A model generated the notes under the pieces. That model did not search any database, was not told the DNA's origin, and was given only the letters and a program-made list of their open reading frames with translations. From Leishmania donovani (lineage: Eukaryota > Euglenozoa > Kinetoplastea > Trypanosomatida > Trypanosomatidae): a stretch of DNA of 64,000 bases. The position numbers and the translations under genes were made by a program. Numbering within the stretch: the stretch's first letter is position 1; each line of letters begins with the position of its first letter. Below are positions 20,463 to 31,853 of this stretch, piece after piece. The DNA lies in NCBI RefSeq assembly GCF_000227135.1, contig NC_018262.1, forward strand, positions 1,635,278-1,699,277, given 5' to 3'.

Positions 20463-22220
20463 ATGGCCTTTACTGGTCCGAATCCCTCAATCTGGGTCGG
20501 TGGCCTGGACCCGGATCTGCAGGAGCAGAAGCTATACGACTACTTTGTGCGCATCGGCCCCGTCACCTCCGTCCGCGTATGCGTCGACTCTGCCACGCAG
20601 AAGTCCCTCGGGTACGGTTACGTAAACTTCCAGGACCCCGCGGATGCTGAGAAGGCGCTGGACCAGGCCGGCTCCAAGCTCGGCTCTCGCTACCTCCGCA
20701 TCGCCAAGATCCAGCGCGACCCCTCGAAGCGCCGCTCCGGCGTCAACAACATCCTTGTCAAGAAACTTCCAAAGAGTGTCGACACGTACGCACTGAAGGA
20801 GATGTTCAGCAAGTTCGGCCGCCTCACCGCGATCGGCCTGGCGTGCGACGAGAAGGGCGAGTCTCGCGGCTACGCCCGCATCTCCTTCGAGCGCGAGGAG
20901 TCCGCCGTGGACGCCGTGAGGGAGATGGACGGGATGGAGATGGACGGCCAGGCGATCGTCGTGGAACGCTACCAGGCCCAACACCGTGACGAGCTGCTGA
21001 AGCAGTTCACCAACCTGTACGTCAAAAACCTCGATCCCGCTGTCACGGACGAAAAGCTGCGCGCGTTCTTCGCCAAGTACGGCGAAGTCAGCTCCGCGAA
21101 GGTCCGCGACCTCGGCGCGGTTCAGAGCGAGGCCGGTCTCGGCTACGTCGCCTTCCAGAAGCACGAGGACGCCGCCCGCGCTGTTGAGGAGCTGAACGGA
21201 AAGGAGTGTGAGATCTCCAAGGCCGGCTCCCCTCTCGACGTGAGCCGCTTCCGCTCTCGCGAGGAGCGCCAGCGCGACCGCGAGCGCCAGCGCCGTGAGC
21301 GCGCGCAGCAGCACAGCAAGTACCCGAACCTGTACGTCAAGGGCTTTGACGACACTGTCACGAGCGAGCGCCTGGAGGAGCTGTTCCAGCGCTACGGCGA
21401 GACGGTGTCGGTGACAGTGATGATGGACAAGGAGACGGGCGTGTCGCGCTGCTTCGGCTTCGTGTCCATGAAGGACCAGAACGCCGCCTCGCAGGCCATT
21501 CAGGAGCTGAACGGCAGCACCTTTCTCAGCCCCCGCCCGCTCTTCGTCACGTACGCCCTTCGCAAGGATGCGCGCCGCCAGAACCTCGAGGAGCGCAGCA
21601 AGCAGTTCCGCGTGCGCCAAAACCCGATGGGCGGCCCGGGCATGGGTGCCATGCCACCCATAGGCTTCATGGGCCCGCAGATGTTCAACAACGTCAACAT
21701 GCCATTCATGAACCCGCGCGTGCCGATCATGCCGATGAACGGAATGAACGGAATAGGCGGCATGAACGGTATGGGTGGCATGAACGGCGTGGGCGGTGTG
21801 GGAGGTATGGGCGGGATGGGCGGCATGGGCGGCATGGGAGGTATGGGCGGCATGGGCGGCATGGGAGGCATGGCCCGCCCAATGGCGCCGAACGCTATGA
21901 GCCAGATGCGCTCTCGCCCGATGCCGCAAAAGCCGCCGATGCAGTCTCTGATGCCACAGCAGCACCAGCAGGCGCCTCCGCAGGGCCAGAACCTCGCTGC
22001 GGTGCTCGCGAACCTCAACCCTGAGCAGCAGAAAAATGTGCTCGGTGAGCGTCTCTACAGCTACATTGTGCGCAGCCACCCGTCTGTGGCCGCCAAGATC
22101 ACGGGTATGCTTCTCGAGATGGACAACTCCGAGATTCTGAACATGCTGGACTCGCCAACGATGCTGGACAGCAAGATCGCCGAGGCCCAGGACGTTCTGA
22201 ACCGTCACATGAGCGTTTGA
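20463..22220 (+). CDS. PABP2: Poly(A)-binding protein, probably PABP2
   Basis: A 585-residue cytoplasmic poly(A)-binding protein. Four RRMs are visible: RRM1 (~residues 9-82, SIWVGGLDP), RRM2 (~95-171, NILVKKLPK), RRM3 (~183-262, NLYVKNLDP) and RRM4 (~289-366, NLYVKGFDD). The last ~75 residues form the MLLE/PABC domain with KITGMLLEM, which binds PAM2 peptides of partner proteins. The linker between RRM4 and MLLE is Met/Gly/Pro-rich, with tandem GGM units around residues 443-470. PABP coats mRNA poly(A) tails and bridges them to translation initiation factors. The ATG at 20463 (CAACCATGG) is the first in frame; the open frame begins at a GTG. PABP identity is certain; paralogue 2 rests on remembered length and chromosome position. 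Confidence 0.95.
   Translation: MAFTGPNPSIWVGGLDPDLQEQKLYDYFVRIGPVTSVRVCVDSATQKSLGYGYVNFQDPADAEKALDQAGSKLGSRYLRIAKIQRDPSKRRSGVNNILVKKLPKSVDTYALKEMFSKFGRLTAIGLACDEKGESRGYARISFEREESAVDAVREMDGMEMDGQAIVVERYQAQHRDELLKQFTNLYVKNLDPAVTDEKLRAFFAKYGEVSSAKVRDLGAVQSEAGLGYVAFQKHEDAARAVEELNGKECEISKAGSPLDVSRFRSREERQRDRERQRRERAQQHSKYPNLYVKGFDDTVTSERLEELFQRYGETVSVTVMMDKETGVSRCFGFVSMKDQNAASQAIQELNGSTFLSPRPLFVTYALRKDARRQNLEERSKQFRVRQNPMGGPGMGAMPPIGFMGPQMFNNVNMPFMNPRVPIMPMNGMNGIGGMNGMGGMNGVGGVGGMGGMGGMGGMGGMGGMGGMGGMARPMAPNAMSQMRSRPMPQKPPMQSLMPQQHQQAPPQGQNLAAVLANLNPEQQKNVLGERLYSYIVRSHPSVAAKITGMLLEMDNSEILNMLDSPTMLDSKIAEAQDVLNRHMSV
21791..21873 (+). repeat. GGM-coding tandem repeat inside PABP
   Basis: Degenerate 9-bp units (GGC/GGA-GGC/GGT-ATG) encode about nine Gly-Gly-Met triplets. 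Synonymous differences between units suggest an older expansion kept at the protein level. Confidence 0.85.
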
Positions 22221-25200
22221 GTCAGCGTCTAACCAAACGTACGCCGCCAGGTTTGTCTGTCTTGCTCGCTCGCACACCCGTGCATGCAGGCCCGCGCTCT
22301 CGCGTAAGCGCGTGCTTATCGCCTCGTTCTGCGTTGCCTCTAGAGGCGTGCAATGAGGCAAGCGAGGCCCACGGAAGGCACAGACGAAAGAGCGTCACGG
22401 AAAGTCGCGCTCCCACCAAAACACGCTCGATGAACGAGAGAGAAGCACAAGAACTTCAACAAGTATTTGCACTCGTCTCGGACCCCCTCTTACTCTCTTC
22501 TCGGGCAGCGGAGGCAGGCTCACCTGCGACGCGGTGGTGGTCTGCCACAGTGCTGCTTGCGGGCTTTTAAGGACGAAGAGGGGAGGGGGAGGGATGCTCG
22601 TGGCGCATAGAATTTCCTGAGCGAGGACGCGGGCGCGTGACTTTCGTTCAGGGTCTTTCAGGGGAGAAAGACACGCCGTTGGCTGTCCAGAGCATCTTTG
22701 TGGTTGTGCTTCTGAGGGGATGAAGACGCGATGCAGGCACTCTACTCCCGTGCTTGACGCCGAGAAGGGGACCGCGAATGATAGAGATGATGGCAAACAA
22801 ACAAAAACAGGCAAGCATGGGGCGGTGTGGCGAACACAGCAAAAAGCATCTTGACCTCCATCTTCTCAGCTGCCTCCTCAACCCCCCCCCCCGCGGTGCA
22901 TGCATCCCCTGCCCTGAGGGTCGGGCAAAGAGAAAGCAGCGGCTACAGGACACATTTCTTTCTAGGCTCTTTTTGTTTTCCATCTCTTTTTCTTCAGCTC
23001 CGCCACGACCCCCGCCCGTTCCTCTGCAACTACGCCGTAGAAGGGCAGCACTTCTCCCTCCTTCTTTTCATGGTTTGTGTGTGTATGTGAGGGGAGTGGC
23101 GCTGTTCCTCTCCCATCTTTGTGTGTTCTGCAGCTCCGCCTCTGCCGGTCGCCGTTTTTATTTTCGTTTTCTCCCTTTACCGCGCGCCTTTTCAGATATT
23201 GGCGTCTCCTCTCTCTCTCCTCTTTTCTTTCGCCTTCCGGCAGATTAGCGAAGACAAGGCAATGTGAGTGGCAGCATAGAAGAACAAAAATGAATAGTGT
23301 GTGCGAGGCTCTTTTTCTGCATGTTCTCTCTACCGTGAAGGTAGTTTGGCCAGTAATTTCCCTTCACGCTTGCGCCTTTGCTTTTGTTTTTGTTGTGTGT
23401 TTGTGTGTGCGTGTGTGTGAGCGTGTGCACGTGAGTGTGCGTCTGCGCTTCGAGGGGGAAACGAAAAACAACATAAAAAAAGAAACAGGAATGATGCTGA
23501 GGAGGAAAATTCGAATCAAGAATGAAGACGCCAATATCGGATTTATTTCCTATATGATCTACACGTTTTTTTTCCCTGGGGGGTTTCTTTTCCTTTCTTT
23601 TCGGGAATTCTCACAGGCAAAAAGAAAGCAGGAATAAGAAAAGAGCATTTCTGTGGGATTCCCCCTCTCTCTATATTTATATATATGCATGTTTTGCTGT
23701 AGTTTTCATGTCTTTTTTTTCCCTCTCTCCCCCTCTCTCTTTGACCAGTGTAGCACATGCAAAAAGGGTGTGCACTTGCGTGTGCGAGTGTCTGTGTGTT
23801 TTTCTACTTCGCGAGCTCTTTCTCCCTTCGTGCTGGTGTGCATGTGTGCGTACGTGCGTTGTGGTCTCTGCCGATTTCTGTCCCTTGGGCTGTGCCTGCG
23901 CGCACTTTAGCGTCGCTTCGCGGCTGTGCGTGAGGAAGGCGATGGCGCCGTATGTTCTGTCGCTAGCATGCGAGAACTGAAGAGCACCACCTAAATGCAT
24001 ATACACACAGACTCGAACGTTTTCTTGGGATGTGTGTGCGTGTGTGTGGGGGGGGGGGGAGCAGATGCGACGGCAGCAACAGAGGCTAACGCGGCGAGTG
24101 CGAGACACGCACGCTACAGGGTGACGAGGTGAGGTTCGGCGCTTCCTCGCATCCCAACGCCGCCCAATCCCCGCCCTTTTCCCGTCCCCTTCCCTCACCC
24201 CCTCCTCTGCGTTACTCCTTCAAGGATCGACCCACGAATAGAGGCCGAACTGCTACTCTTGTTTTTCACCTTGGTCTCCTACGTTACCTCCTTTTTTTTT
24301 CGTGTGTTCCAGGCGGCGTACATTGCTTTGTTGCCTTGTCTCCTCTTTCGACACTCACGCCTGCCTCTCCTCTCGCGCCCCAGCTTCCCTTTTTCCCACG
24401 TCCTTCCACACGACCTCACCGCCCATCACATCGCTTTCGCTTCCACCTCCCATTTCGCGCTTCGTGCGGAATCTGGACGGTTGCTATGCCTTGGCTTTGT
24501 CCCGCCCTTCTCTTCGTCTGTGTGTGCCTGTGCGCGTCGTCTTTTGTGCTTTTCACTTTTCGTACTTCTTTTTTTGCTCTGGGCTTCTCGCACGTTGTGT
24601 GATTCCCTCTCGCACCCCGTTTTTATTGCCCGGTTGCCTTCGCCGCTCTTTGTTTTCTTTTTCTCTCCTGCCAGCTATCGAACTGCAGGGCCGCCCTTCT
24701 TTCCTCATACACGCACAAGCGCTCTACTTTTGTGGGCTGCGGGTGTACTTGTGTGCGCGCTGCCCAAGGACGGTGGCGGCAGCGATGACGCCAAGCCAAA
24801 AGTACAGAGGGAACGCAGAAATGTGGCACGCGAACCAAAGGAGGGACACTTCAGTGTCGACGAGGGGCGTGAGACAGAGAAGGGAGGGGAAAGGATTAGT
24901 GCGCAGCGACTGGCGAAAAAAAAAACGCGTCGATATGTTGGGAAGGAAAATATTGTTGTGACCAGCGATACGATGGCGGCTGGTAGATCAAAGTAGCAGT
25001 GCGCTATGGGGGTGAACAACGGAGGACGAGCGAGAGAGACAGATCCCCAAACAAGCAAAAGAAAGAGGGAAAGAGACATGAGCACACACGTTTGCGTTTT
25101 TTTCTTTTCGTCGTTGTGACCCTCTTTCCCACATTCACTCAGACATACACACCTTGTCTCTCTCTCGCGTGTGCTACTTCCTCCTGTTTCTTTGCCTCAT

Positions 25201-28200
25201 GTCACCCATCTCGCTTGCTTAATGATGCCGGTGGGTGTGCTGCGGCGAGTGAATGAGGCTGTTGTAACTCCCACGCTTTTTTGTTCGTTCCTGAGCGTGC
25301 GTTTGTGACTTCTTTTTCTTTTTGGTGTTGTTTCTCCCTTTTGTATGTGCGTGTGTGTGTGTGTGTGCCGCGCCTTCAGCGTTGTGCGTGTGTCGTACGT
25401 TGCTCTTCGTTTTTCCCCCTTTTTCGCCTTCTGTTGTTTTCCTCCTTTTTTCTTAGCTTTTGCTTTCCACTTCCACGCACGCGATACATCTCTTTCTTTT
25501 GTGGTTTTCCAGTATTGTGTATTTGCGTGCGTGCGCTTGTTTCTTTGCTTCCTTTCTATGTATCTCGAACTTCCTCTTTCTGTTCCCACCCCCAACCTCC
25601 TTCTTCTGTTGTGCTTCCCTGCTCGCCTCCTTGCCGTTGTTCCTCTACGCTACATCTTGTGAAAGAAAGGGCATTGAAAAGACAACGAGAACAATCCCCC
25701 TTCACCCACCACAGAAAAACGAAAAAACCCTGACGCCTTTCTTGATATGTTAAAGGGAAAGGGTGAGAGAGTTTGCTTCACTTTCTTGGTTGTTTTCTAG
25801 GAAGACGATGGGCGTCTTTGCCTTGTCGTTTTTTTTTTTACTTTCGGCCATGCGCCTTTAAACGTGCCGTCGCGTTGCCCTGTCGTCTCTCGCTTGTTTC
25901 GTTTTTTTTTTTTGTGTGCGTGTCTGTGTGTGTGTGTGCCGACTCTTCCGATCATCCGAACATGCACATCAAACAGAAGAGAGTAGTACTTCTTCGAAGG
26001 GAAGGATGGAGCGAACAGTGGGTGACCTTCACTTCGTTTTCACGACACTGCGTATGGGAGAGCGAAAGCCACAGACATCCACGCTAAACGGTGCGAACGA
26101 GTTGAAGCGTCTAGCAGCAGAGCAGATACCAGAGGTCGACATACAGCAAAGAAAAGAGGCGTGCTGGCGCGCGTGACCGCGCACTCGATGGCGATGAAGC
26201 GTGTCCTCGTTTTCGCCTCTTTTTTTTTGGCGTGTGCGCTGCGCATCGACGGCGCACATGAAGGTGGCTGGGGTGCTCAGAAGACGGGGTCTTGCTTACA
26301 TGAGGAGAAAAAAAGAAATAGTGAGGAAAACAAGGCGAAATTGGGAAGAACAAGGGTGAAAAGCTTGAAGGTCGAGAAACAACCTCCGCGATCTCCCGCA
26401 GGCGCCAGGGTTAGATGAGTTGCGATGCAGAAAATCATTGCAGTGTGAAGAGCCTAGATAGAAGACGTAAAGAACGAAAACATAAGGAAAGATGTGGCGT
26501 AGAGGAAAAGAACGTCCCCCTTAAGCTTCTAAGCGAAGATTTTGGGAATGATGTGAAGAAAAAAAGTTACCACGAACAAGGTCCACACAAGCACACACAC
26601 ACACATGCGCAAACAAACGCACTGAGTGATGCGCGAAAAGCCGTCGCGAAACGCAGTGGACGAGTGATGGTGAAGCAGCCGCCGAGACAGGGAGGGAAGG
26701 GGGAGGACGATTGAAAGACAGAGGACGACGGAGGAGGACAGACAGCGCGTTAGTTGAGGGACGAAGCGACGAGTGCCGGTCAGCACGACTACCAGCTTCC
26801 AAGCGCGTCTCTTTAGTGCTCCAGCGATGTACGTCTGTTTGGTGTCTCCGTCGTTTGCTCTCGTGAACGAGCGTTTTTTTTTTTTTTCATTCAGTCGGTA
26901 TGTGCACCTCCCCTCTTTCACTCTTATATCCTTTCTTGTTCGTTTATCTGATGTTTTTGTGCGCGTGTGCGGCTTTGTTCTGTTCCTTTTGCCTTTTTTT
27001 CTTCGCTCGTTTGCTTCTCTCTCTCGCGTCACCAAGCGGTGCCTCTGACTAAGGTTTTCTTCTTGTTTTTGCCCTTCCTTTCTTTCCCTTTCTCGCATAT
27101 GTATCTCTCTGTATGTGCGTGTGCGTATGCTTGTGATGGCGTGTCACTTTCTCCTGTGGCGTTTTTGTTGTATTTTGATGGCGATGTTGGTTGGCTAGTT
27201 CGTTGATTGGCTGTTTGGGTGGCCGGCTGGTTTTCCGCCTCCGTGATTGCTTTGCTGAGCGGGACGTAAAAGGAAGAAAAAGGGAACTTTAAAGGCGCGC
27301 GCACCTGCACACACACACACACACACACACAGTCGCAGACATGTACACGAACGACAGAACGCAAAAAGCTTGTGCAGTGGCGAACGCACGTGCGCACTTG
27401 CGCCTCCGTAGGACAGCACTGCAACAACGACTTGACTGTATCTTTTTTGCTGTTGTTCGTCCCTTGCCCTCCCTTCATTCCCCACCGTCGTGGTGTTTCG
27501 TTGTTCTTCGGAACAGACGCGCCATCAAACCAGTGCGCGCATTCAATAGAGGACTGGATTCAGGAAAGTGGAAGTGATGGGGCGTACGGGTGGGAGCGGC
27601 AGGGGAGAGGGAGGGCAGAGGCCGTCTTTCTAGGAGCGCAGAATCGACGAAACAAAGAAACCAAAAGACGAAGACAATGCCGATCTCAAGGAAGCGAGCA
27701 ACGCGAGAAGGCGTGGGGCGTGGCTTTGGGCTTGTGTTTCTGTGCTGCATGGGTACATCAATGGGATCTTGTGCGCGTGAATTTGTGGTCCTGTCGGTGT
27801 GTGTGTGTGTGTGTGTGTGCGTCTGTACGTGCGTGCCGGCGTGGCTGCGCGAGAGAGACAGAGGGTGGTGGTGGTGGTGCATGACTAACCTTTTTATGAA
27901 TCCGTAAAAAACAACAACAACAAAGGAAGCGAAATGAACAACAAAAAAGACAAACAGGAAATCATCATCAGCAGCAACACAAACGAACGGAGTGCAAACA
28001 AGAGCCGCACATGGGCAGTGGCGCGTGCGCTGTGTGTGTGTGTGTGTGTGTGCTGGTGGCTGTCTAGCTCTGGCGCACGGCTCGATGTGATTCCGAGTGC
28101 ACACGGATGCTCTATCGAGTGGAGCGATGCTGGCGAAGTTTCGCTAGCAGAGCGCACGCTCGCTGGTCGAAGTTACAGCGTGTGGCGTGAGTCTTCCGTG

Positions 28201-28882
28201 CTGAGTGCTGGAGAAGAGTCGCGGTGATGGCCACCGTCGCTGTTCTAACCGAACGAATCGAGGAGGGAGAGGCGCATTTCGACTCAGAAGATACCCCTGC
28301 CTTCTCCGCTCATGCTCATCGTGTCAGCCTCTCATCCCTCTATCGTTTTTGTGCCCCTTGGATGCGTGAGAGGGAGGGGAACACGTCATGCTGCTCTTCT
28401 TCACATATTTTCGTTCGCTGTCTGCGCTTTCTTTTTTTTTCCTGTTGCGCACCACTCCCCCGTGCATCATGCATCGAGCCATTGGAACAGGCTGTGCCTC
28501 ACGGCGACTGGCGGACTGCTTCGAGCAGGAACACAGAGGAGCGAGATACGCACGCGCCTTCCCCTTTTAGAACAAAAACTTATACAATCGGATAGCGAAG
28601 ATAGATAGGCAGCGAAAGAATTTGTCCACAGCGCAGGCAGACGGAACGCAGGGACGTTTCTCACATCGTCCACTACGCTTCCCTCGTCTACCTGCGCAAG
28701 AGCAAAAAAACAGGTAGGTGGCCAGACGCACCTTGAGACCTGCCGCGATCATAACGTGGGCATCCGATTGCCTGACCACACCTGCGCAGGAAGGAGGGGC
28801 AAATCTTGCTTGATAACCCCTTCTCGGGCACGTGGCACTGCAGGCAGGCTTTCGTTTTTTTGGCGCGGAGAGTCGATAAAGG
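22221..28882. other. Very long (6.6 kb) gene-free stretch downstream of PABP
   Basis: I find no gene here. The DNA alternates between pyrimidine-rich blocks (22.9-23.3, 24.15-24.7, 25.1-25.65, 26.85-27.15 kb) and purine-rich blocks (24.77-25.08, 25.95-26.75 kb), with CA/GT repeats (27308-27331, 27799-27818, 28036-28051). Open frames up to 245 codons occur only where pyrimidine bias removes stops, and their products are Phe/Ser/Leu/Cys-rich without domains. It may be an unusually long PABP 3' UTR plus the next leader, or it may carry an untranslated RNA. Confidence 0.55.
27308..27331. repeat. (CA)n microsatellite
   Basis: A 24-bp CA repeat in the long spacer downstream of PABP. Confidence 0.9.
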
Positions 28883-29803
28883 ATGTTTGACTCACTGCGG
28901 CTGTTGGTACTGTCGTTCCTGTATTACCTCGGCTTCACCTATGCCGCCTTTGCAGCGCTCAAGCAGCGTTCTACGACGGTGGTGACGGCGGGGCCGCCGG
29001 CGCCATCGCCGGCCACTGCGAATGCGCCTCGCCCAGGCACCAAGGTAGAAATCGGCGTCCCTGCGTTGAAGCTTATGATCATGCTTACAACCATGGCACT
29101 GCTCTCGCTTGTCGGGGCTGACTGGTTTCCGCTGTTTGCGGAGATGCGCGTGATTTTCATGTACACACTCCTCTATGCGCCCCCTTTGGCCCAGCAGGAG
29201 CTGTATGATCAGCTGTTTGCCCCTCTGCTGGTTCGCGGTGGCGCCTTGGCGCTCTCTCCGCAGACAAGGGACGTAGTTGCCCGCACATTGTCGCTGTTTG
29301 TGGTGCGCCGCTGCATTGACGTCGCGATCGCGGCCATGAACTACACGGAGTGCAGTCGTATCCTCGGGGCCGATGCGGCGCGGGACATCTTGAGTAGCCT
29401 GCAGTTTTGCCAGCGCGCACTGCAGCAGACTGCCGCTATCACGCGCGAGTCAGGGAGAGCGACGTATGCGCAGATCGCGCGTGACAGAAACTTTGCCGTC
29501 GGCGCCTTCACCTCACATGTGCGACGAGCTCTCATGGCGAGGAAAGAGAGGGAGGACTTCAGCGCCCGTATCCCGCTAGGCCGTGTTGTGCGGGATGAAC
29601 ACGTTGACCCCGAGAGCGGCTTGCCCGTGGCGACGGCGTCTCTGTGGGCGACGTCGTCTTTTTCCAGTACGACGAGGGATGGGCTGGTGGGTAGCTTGCA
29701 CGACGAGTACTCACACTCTGGCTTAGAGAGCGGTGAAGGTGGCCGGACCGATTGCTTGCGTCGCGGCGTCGATCACCGCGCGAAGCTGTCTGGCATCTTT
29801 TGA
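28883..29803 (+). CDS. TB2/DP1/HVA22 (REEP)-like membrane protein
   Basis: A 306-residue protein with an N-terminal hydrophobic hairpin: residues ~5-28 (LLVLSFLYYLGFTYAAFAAL), a Pro-rich loop, then ~60-80 (LMIMLTTMALLSLVGADWF) and ~85-100 (MRVIFMYTLLYAP). The pattern of a Tyr-rich first span, a Lys after it, a W-x-P-x-F/Y-x-E turn (DWFPLFAEMRVIF) and a segment ending in an LYD-type helix resembles the TB2/DP1/HVA22 family, whose hairpins bend endoplasmic-reticulum tubules. The C-terminal ~180 residues are soluble, with a helical part (residues ~120-230) and a Ser/Gly-rich tail. The family call is by pattern only; a lineage-specific membrane protein is the alternative. The first in-frame ATG is 28883. 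Confidence 0.8.
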   Translation: MFDSLRLLVLSFLYYLGFTYAAFAALKQRSTTVVTAGPPAPSPATANAPRPGTKVEIGVPALKLMIMLTTMALLSLVGADWFPLFAEMRVIFMYTLLYAPPLAQQELYDQLFAPLLVRGGALALSPQTRDVVARTLSLFVVRRCIDVAIAAMNYTECSRILGADAARDILSSLQFCQRALQQTAAITRESGRATYAQIARDRNFAVGAFTSHVRRALMARKEREDFSARIPLGRVVRDEHVDPESGLPVATASLWATSSFSSTTRDGLVGSLHDEYSHSGLESGEGGRTDCLRRGVDHRAKLSGIF

Positions 29804-31853
29804 AGCGGACGTGCTGTCTTGTGCTGCCCCACTGTGTCTGAAAGGGAGAAGGGAGCGTGAAGAGAGAAAGGAGGGGGCCACTTCCTCGACACACACACAC
29901 ACGCACACACATACATGTACCCAAACACGCACGAAGACATCGCTAGCGGGTCGTGCGGGCCGAGTGTTTGTGTGTGTGTGTGCGTGAGGGTGCTCTTTGC
30001 TTTATGGTGCTTGCTTCGGAAGGCCTGTATATGTATGTGTGTATTTTAAGTCGCTTTCCCTGTTGTAGGCACATTCTCATGTCGGGGTTGCGCTTGCCCT
30101 TTTCTTTTGCTACTCGTTTTTCTTTTGAATTTGCTTTTTGTTTATTTTTAAGGAGTGGTGCCACTGTCTTGGCCCAGGTGCCGCCGAGCACGGCTCCTTT
30201 GTTTTGGGCGCCCTTTGTCTCTCTTTCTCGACTCATCTAGCAGCATCTGCCTCCTGTTCTACTCAGCACGCACCCCTCTCTTCGCCGCCGCCATTCGTTT
30301 TCGGCCTCCTCTCTCTCTCTTCGAGCTCATCTCTTTTGCTTTTATGTGATGTAGTGTGTCTCCTGGAGTCCCTTCACTTTGGGTCTATCGGTGGACGACC
30401 GTCTCGTCTTACACCTCTCCACCGTCGCCTCTCACACGATTTCGAATGTGAACGCAGGGACGGTGGCTCTCTCTCTCTTGGGCTGGTGCTTGTACGGCGT
30501 AAGTGTGTATGCACGTTGTGCACGTGTGCACATGCACATCCTTTCTTTTTCCCATTGTGTTTCCGACGCCAATGCGTTTGCTACGGCCATTGCCTGACAC
30601 GTTCTTTCGGTGCCTCTACGCGTCCCGCACGCGTACATTAGAGCCCCTGCTGCATCACACGAGAAAGAGTGCCCAAGGAGAAGGATTCTGTGTGAGGAGG
30701 AAGAACGCATGCGTGTACACAGCATCAGTGGGCCCACCTCTCTCTCGCCCCCCCTCCCCAACGTTCTCATACTCGCAACGTTTTACCGCCGCTTACACGA
30801 AGGTGAGAACTTCTGGCAGAGATGTGACCTACTTCTGGCACACGCACGCCGTGACGCTCTCGCACGGAGGCCGTCGTCGCCTTCTCAAGTGAGAACGCAT
30901 CGAAATGGAAGAAGCGTGCGTTCTGCAATGCTGCCCGCGCCGTCGTCCCGCCACCACGGCGTTGGCGACCTCGCACGATGCGTGTAGATGCGTGTGAGCT
31001 CGAGGCATCTAACCATTCGCTATCTTTCGTTCTCTTGCACTCTCAAACTCTTACGGCTTGCTCTGCACGCTTTCAATGTCTTTGCGACCGCCAAATTACC
31101 CTTCTCAACGCATGGGCACACCCCACACACACGCACAAAAAAAAAATGTATACGCGATCGAAAACGGATGCGGATGCCCCTCCTTGTGGGTACCACGGAG
31201 GTTCATACTCTTCTTCCCATATCTTCCTTTCCGATCAGAGCGTTTAAGCAACAACGCCACTGCACACACGCACCCGCAGCCATCATCTCACGCCGGCCTT
31301 CGTCTCTCTCACTCTCTGTGCTGCCTTTGTGTGAAGAGGGCGTGCCAAGACGACGGCAGAGGAGCGCTTTGCCGAAGAGTGACGCGGTGTGTCCGTGCTG
31401 GTTTTGGTGTGCGTGTGTGGGCTCGATTGCTGTTGCTCTGTTGTCTTCGCGACAAAAGCGCTTCGACTGTCCGAAATCTCACACGACTACACGCAACGAG
31501 TGCACGTATGCATCTCAGTAGGCGACGTCCCTTCGTTTCTATCTGGGGGCTGGGGACTGAATTTTTTTTTTGCTGTTGTTTTGCTCTTTGAAGTAGCTCG
31601 GCAGCGGCTTTCCTCCTCATCCTTGTGAAACTACGTGCTCACCGGCGCAGGTGACGAGACGACGCACCGCAAGCTCTCTTAGGCTGACAGAATTTGTACT
31701 CATCGCCGTCAAGAGAGGCGTGCCGATCGCCCTTGTTTTTCGTTCTCCTCTTCATTTCTAACGCGCGCACACTCCTTACAAACGGAGTCGCTGCCATCCC
31801 CTCCCCCCCCCGCTTCACACACGCACACACAAATAGCAGACCCGCGCTTCGCA
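29804..31853. other. Intergenic/UTR DNA
   Basis: About 2 kb, no gene seen. CA repeat near 29889-29912, GT repeat near 29966-29982, and pyrimidine tracts throughout. C-runs at 31797-31811 lie just before two AG acceptor candidates (31835-31836, 31838-31839) for HBS1. Confidence 0.6.

Noticed and set aside
20532..22361. 609-codon open frame on the minus strand across PABP
   Set aside because: It is an antisense shadow of the GC-biased PABP codons. Its product is His/Ala/Val-rich with no domain, while the + strand encodes a complete PABP.
24259..24996. 245-codon + frame in the PABP downstream desert
   Set aside because: It lies in pyrimidine-rich DNA, where stop codons are rare. The product is Phe/Leu/Ser/Cys-rich and changes to Lys/Arg-rich exactly where base composition changes.
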